In this document: piece by piece, positions 20,344 to 23,208 of the stretch | Position numbering within the stretch: the first letter of the stretch is position 1 | How the letters are laid out: the number at the start of each line of letters is the position of its first letter | From: Candidatus Parcubacteria bacterium | GTDB lineage: Bacteria > Patescibacteriota > Microgenomatia > UBA12405 | Direction: 5' to 3' | Assembly (NCBI GenBank): GCA_023443725.1 | Contig: JAEZTF010000014.1 | Span: 1-23,208 of the forward strand | Length of the DNA: 23,208 nt | Notes under the pieces: generated by a model | Told to the model about the DNA's origin: nothing | The model's database searches: none | What the model saw: only the letters and a program-made list of their open reading frames with translations | Made by a program: the position numbers and the translations under genes

Positions 20344-22010
20344 CAAACTTGATTTTCCCCCTTATAAAACTGCTTGTTTAAGCCTATAAGTGGGGAAAAT
20401 TTGGGTGTTCCACTAACTAGATCTTGATAACTAGGTAATTCATCGAATAACAACCCAAACATAGCAGCATCTTTCATCTTATCTTCCTCAGAAAATAACA
20501 ATTCAGGTAGGTGTTCCAAATAATATTTGGCATTCTTCATTAAGTCTTCAAAATCGATATTTTCAAGAGTTATTTCTGGAGCTTTGTTTAATAAATCTTT
20601 TTTCTTTTGAATAGCACTGGCGATACTTGTTTCAAATATTTTTATTACTTCTGATGATGAAACCATTTTGATTTTTTCGGTTAACATTTCTATTTCTGAA
20701 TCAATTTCCTTGATTTGTTGATCAACACAATTATTAATATTAGTGTTTTGATCTTTTCTTTTCTCCCATTCTTTGGTGAGTTGTTTAATTGTTTTATTTT
20801 GTTCTTCTTCAACCATTTCAACACAGCCACAAAATTTGGTTATAGTTTTGTCAAAGTCTAAAAGTTTGACTCTAAAATAATGTTCTCCTTTTCTACTGCA
20901 ATGATAAGCAGGAAAATGTTTTCCACTTTTACCTCTTGATGCAGACCCTAAAAGTGGCTTGTGACAATAAGGACAGGCAACATAATTTTTGTAGGCAAAA
21001 GTTGGATTGTTTTTATTTCTTCTTTTTAACCAAGAAGGAACAATCCCTTTACATATTCTGACTTCTCCCCCATTGTCGATTATAGTAATCTTGCCGCGAT
21101 TGGCTTTGTTGAATAATTCTCGAGTTACTAATCCTTTGAATTTTGCCCTTATTGGTTTATCTTTAGTCCATTTATCATATTTATATCCAGCGTAAACTGG
21201 TTTACAAATATATTTTTGAAGGAGTTTTACTGTCATTGGTTTTCCTCCTCGTTTCCCAATTATTATTCTACGATTCTCTTTACTGTGAACAGATATTTCT
21301 CGACTCTTAAAACCCATGTCATTAATAATGTCGACAATTTCTTGATCGGTTTTGTTTCCAGAGGCTCTCAACTCATACATGGTGATAATATGCTTTGATT
21401 CGAATGGTTCTGGTTTAAGAATGGTTCTTTTACCATGAATGGTTTCAGTTTTAGTATTCATATAACCATAAGGTGATTGTCTGATGGCATAACCGAGGCG
21501 GACGTATTCAATTTCGGCTCCAATCATACGGGTTAGAATATCTCGAACTTCGTCTTTTGCTCTTTCTGCCTCTAAAATTTCGCTTTTGTAAGTTGGGGAG
21601 TAGTTTGACCATTTATATTCAACACCTAGATGCCCTAAAGTATTTATTTTTCCTTCTCCAATAATTCCGTAAACGTCGGTTAATTGAATGTTATGTTCAT
21701 CAAGCTGATCTTTCAGTTTAGTATAAAATTTAGAGCCACCACGGGTAAATCTGTCGATCGATTTAATAAAGAAGTAACTGATATTATTTTCCTTGTTAAG
21801 GCAATAATCTATGGCTTTTTGATTTGGCTGGATTTCTTTTGAGGCTGATTCAATAAATTCAAAAATTTTAGAAATTGTTATTCCTTTTCTTTCAGCCAGT
21901 AATTTGATTTGTTGCAATTGTGATTCTGGAGAGTCTCCTTGTAAACCTTGTTTACTGGAAGAAACCCTAATTGCAGCTACTCCATATTGAATATTATTTA
22001 AGTGTTCCAT
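20289..22010 (-). CDS. Large serine recombinase / integrase
   Basis: Catalyses site-specific DNA integration or excision through a covalent serine intermediate. The N-terminal resolvase domain has AIRVSSSKQ with nucleophile Ser17 and Arg15, and the later IDRFTRGGSKF helix with conserved Arg. A 'Recombinase' domain follows, including the block AIRQSPYGY. A zinc ribbon with Cys346 and Cys349 (CPYC) plus a later CSRKG comes next, then a coiled-coil region rich in Glu/Lys (about 390-470). The last 18 residues (556-573, from CDSSGSRTHDY) are encoded antisense to tRNA-Glu. It lies 18 bases after a 53-residue ORF and probably shares its transcript. The full length of 573 fits phage-type integrases. 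Confidence 0.92.
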   Translation of the reverse strand: MEHLNNIQYGVAAIRVSSSKQGLQGDSPESQLQQIKLLAERKGITISKIFEFIESASKEIQPNQKAIDYCLNKENNISYFFIKSIDRFTRGGSKFYTKLKDQLDEHNIQLTDVYGIIGEGKINTLGHLGVEYKWSNYSPTYKSEILEAERAKDEVRDILTRMIGAEIEYVRLGYAIRQSPYGYMNTKTETIHGKRTILKPEPFESKHIITMYELRASGNKTDQEIVDIINDMGFKSREISVHSKENRRIIIGKRGGKPMTVKLLQKYICKPVYAGYKYDKWTKDKPIRAKFKGLVTRELFNKANRGKITIIDNGGEVRICKGIVPSWLKRRNKNNPTFAYKNYVACPYCHKPLLGSASRGKSGKHFPAYHCSRKGEHYFRVKLLDFDKTITKFCGCVEMVEEEQNKTIKQLTKEWEKRKDQNTNINNCVDQQIKEIDSEIEMLTEKIKMVSSSEVIKIFETSIASAIQKKKDLLNKAPEITLENIDFEDLMKNAKYYLEHLPELLFSEEDKMKDAAMFGLLFDELPSYQDLVSGTPKFSPLIGLNKQFYKGENQVCDSSGSRTHDYLDESQVS

Positions 22011-22028
22011 AATTGATATTTTTATTAT

Positions 22029-22190
22029 TTAATTTTTTAACGGTATTTTCAAGCAGTTATTTTTTAGATCGTCTGCTATTCGATCGAGAATTAAGTTTGC
22101 GAGTACTTCGATTTTATTTTCAAGACTACTAGAAACCTCCCCTACTTGAGGGATTTTTTCAGAAATAATAAGAGAAGTTTCTTTTTTCAT
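22029..22190 (-). CDS. Small protein of 53 residues between the two recombinases
   Basis: Its ATG (22190-22188) is 2 bases after the resolvase stop, and an AAGGA lies about 11 bases upstream. The product starts MKKETSLIISEKIPQVGEV and then forms a likely amphipathic helix (LENKIEVLANLILDRIADDL). No family recognised. Tight spacing on both sides argues it is translated. It could be a recombination directionality factor or other recombinase accessory protein, but there is no sequence evidence beyond position. Confidence 0.55.
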   Translation of the reverse strand: MKKETSLIISEKIPQVGEVSSSLENKIEVLANLILDRIADDLKNNCLKIPLKN

Positions 22191-22192
22191 TT

Positions 22193-22633
22193 TTATTTAT
22201 TCCTTTTGGCTTGAATACCTGCCCTTATTCTTTTAGAGATGATTTCTCTTTCGAAATTACAAAATAACCCAAGAATTAATATCGAAGAGATATCTCTTTG
22301 GGCATCAAAATCTTTGTTGGGAGTTATTATTCCTTTTAATCTTTTTCTTTGAATGAGTTCAAGGATTTGATTGAAATCTGTTTGTCGTCGATAAAGTCGA
22401 TCTATCCCCATCGTTAAGAGATAATCCGTCCTATTTTCATTAATCCACTCAACTAATTCTTTAATTTTGGTGGTTGTTCCAAGGCTTTCAAAAACCTTTT
22501 TAACCTCAAGTCTTCTCTTATTGGCTATGGCTTTGAGAATTTCCTCTTGGCTTTCTATTGAACTGTTATTGTTTTGCTGGACTGCTGATTTTCGGCAGTA
22601 GATGATGCATGTTTTTTCTTTTTTGTCTTGCAT
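22193..22633 (-). CDS. Catalytic-domain-only serine resolvase
   Basis: A 146-residue protein with the serine recombinase catalytic fold: IIYCRKSAVQQ with Arg14 and nucleophile Ser16, LLTMGIDRLYRRQTDFNQIL with the conserved Asp-Arg-Leu-x-Arg, and CNFEREIISKRIRAGIQAKR as the E-helix start. It stops there: no helix-turn-helix, recombinase domain or zinc ribbon follows. It may need a partner for DNA recognition, possibly the large recombinase of the same operon (inference), or be a decayed gene whose catalytic residues are still intact. Confidence 0.85.
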   Translation of the reverse strand: MQDKKEKTCIIYCRKSAVQQNNNSSIESQEEILKAIANKRRLEVKKVFESLGTTTKIKELVEWINENRTDYLLTMGIDRLYRRQTDFNQILELIQRKRLKGIITPNKDFDAQRDISSILILGLFCNFEREIISKRIRAGIQAKRNK

Positions 22634-22637
22634 TTTG

Positions 22638-22682
22638 CTATTTAATAATTAATTTATGTTTGAGATTGATGGTTTGATTCAT
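22638..22682 (-). CDS. Possible 14-codon linker ORF
   Basis: An ATG overlaps the primase-like gene's stop as ATGA and opens a 14-residue frame (MNQTINLKHKLIIK) ending 4 bases before the resolvase ATG. It could hand ribosomes from one gene to the next, or be chance. Confidence 0.2.
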   Translation of the reverse strand: MNQTINLKHKLIIK

Positions 22683-23208
22683 GGCGGTCTCGCATTTTGG
22701 ATTAATTCATCAAAATCTTCTTTGGTTCGTCCACTAGAAAAATAATCCGAGATGTCTTTTCCGAATATCTCTGATATTTCAATCAGAATAATTTTTTGCG
22801 GGTCGATACCTCCATCAGTTAATATTTTGATAGTATTTTCAGCTCCACATTTTCCAGGATCATCATTGTCGTAACAGACAATGATTTCTTGAAGATTGAG
22901 AAAATCGTTTACCCAGCTTTTGTAAAATGTCGCCGCTCCTCCAGTTGATGACCAAAAAGCATAGCCAGTATTCTGCCAGCCAATCATGGCGTCAAATTCG
23001 CCTTCGCACAAAATGACTTTTTCATTAATCGGATATTCAATAGTTTTGAAAAGTTGAGTTCTGGTGCCTTTGCTATATCGATATTTACATTCATCACAAT
23101 CAATCAGGCGATATTTCTTTCCGTCTCCAATTGGGAAGTAGACACATTCAAAAGTTTTATCTTCGTGTTTAGTTGTGCCAGTGAAGACTTTGAATTTTTC
23201 GAGAGTTT
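22679..23208 (-). CDS. Toprim-domain primase-like protein (5' end outside window)
   Basis: The frame is open to the right edge; an internal TTG at 23011 is not the start. A treble-clef-like CDEC stretch precedes the Toprim fold, whose motifs are VILCEGEFDAM (catalytic Glu) and CYDNDDPGKCGAEN (the D-x-D metal site). This matches the Toprim part of DnaG-type or phage/plasmid replicative primases, possibly fused upstream to a zinc-finger domain that cannot be seen. The visible 176 residues end soon after the Toprim fold (ARPP), so a C-terminal helicase-binding or helicase domain is absent from this polypeptide. As the distal gene of the element it suggests replication while excised. Confidence 0.8.
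   Translation of the reverse strand, partial: TLEKFKVFTGTTKHEDKTFECVYFPIGDGKKYRLIDCDECKYRYSKGTRTQLFKTIEYPINEKVILCEGEFDAMIGWQNTGYAFWSSTGGAATFYKSWVNDFLNLQEIIVCYDNDDPGKCGAENTIKILTDGGIDPQKIILIEISEIFGKDISDYFSSGRTKEDFDELIQNARPP

Larger units (their letters stand above)
20270..23208 (-). mobile_element. Left end of an integrated element at tRNA-Glu
   Basis: A minus-strand run of primase-like, serine resolvase, small ORF and large serine recombinase genes ends inside tRNA-Glu, the arrangement of an integrase-proximal end of a tRNA-targeted integrative element. The other end and attachment-site repeat lie beyond the window, so type (phage, ICE or other) and exact boundary are unknown. The left limit given is that of the tRNA. 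Confidence 0.6.

Noticed and set aside
1..23208. CRISPR array or insertion sequence
   Set aside because: No regularly spaced direct repeats and no IS-type transposase with terminal inverted repeats are visible.
1..23208. UGA recoded to glycine, as in some CPR lineages
   Set aside because: UGA ends clear genes here (for example the TetR, transglutaminase and small orphan genes) and no tRNA with anticodon TCA is present.

Overview
The window is AT-rich and gene-dense. Many genes overlap or are separated by 1-4 bases, and several core proteins are shortened: RsmI lacks its C-terminal domain, HolA is about 206 residues, the MtaB-like enzyme lacks a TRAM domain, and TGT lacks its usual N-terminus. 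None of the tRNA genes encodes CCA, and UGA is an ordinary stop. Together with a -10 box 5-6 bases upstream of several start codons (leaderless mRNAs), this suggests a reduced-genome bacterium of the Patescibacteria/CPR, perhaps the Microgenomates. That placement is inferred from style; no rRNA or marker phylogeny is present.

Layout. 1-2211: two overlapping minus-strand tRNA-modification genes (tgt, then an mtaB-like gene), with a plus-strand gene tail at the left edge. 2266-4536: a tRNA-Leu/Pro/Gly cluster running into an aldo/keto reductase and a quinone-oxidoreductase-like gene. 4548-6304: a guanylate-kinase-like gene divergent from tRNA-Leu(CAG), then an orphan gene with its own promoter and terminator. 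6306-8090: tRNA-Phe, Gly, Val, Leu and Gln followed by a THUMP-type RNA methyltransferase. 8111-10570: a YhgE/Pip membrane protein and its TetR repressor, with a palindromic operator between promoter and start codon. 10590-11087: a 63-residue orphan protein behind a structured leader. 15007-11093 (minus): a tight envelope operon of transglutaminase-like protein, PF04020-type membrane protein, SecG, solute-binding protein and a small membrane protein. 15726-15046 (minus): an orphan gene with a heptad-repeat tail and a long structured leader. 15773-17073: lexA-rsmI. 20116-17060 (minus): holA and ppsA. 20270-23208: the left end of an integrated element abutting tRNA-Glu, with a Toprim primase-like gene, a catalytic-domain-only serine resolvase, a 53-residue ORF and a large serine recombinase, all transcribed toward the tRNA.

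Most striking observation. Three orphan genes (5669-6238, 10788-10979, 15116-15532) share an architecture their neighbours lack: a near-consensus promoter with a 17-base spacer, a hairpin at the predicted 5' end of the transcript, a purine-rich Shine-Dalgarno 9-11 bases before ATG, a strong or long-stem terminator, and a less AT-biased coding sequence. Two have leaders of about 160 nt with further stems, one of them with competing, mutually exclusive pairings. They look like a small class of highly expressed or RNA-regulated accessory genes. Second is the recombinase whose last ~18 codons are read antisense through tRNA-Glu, so its C-terminus should change when the element excises.
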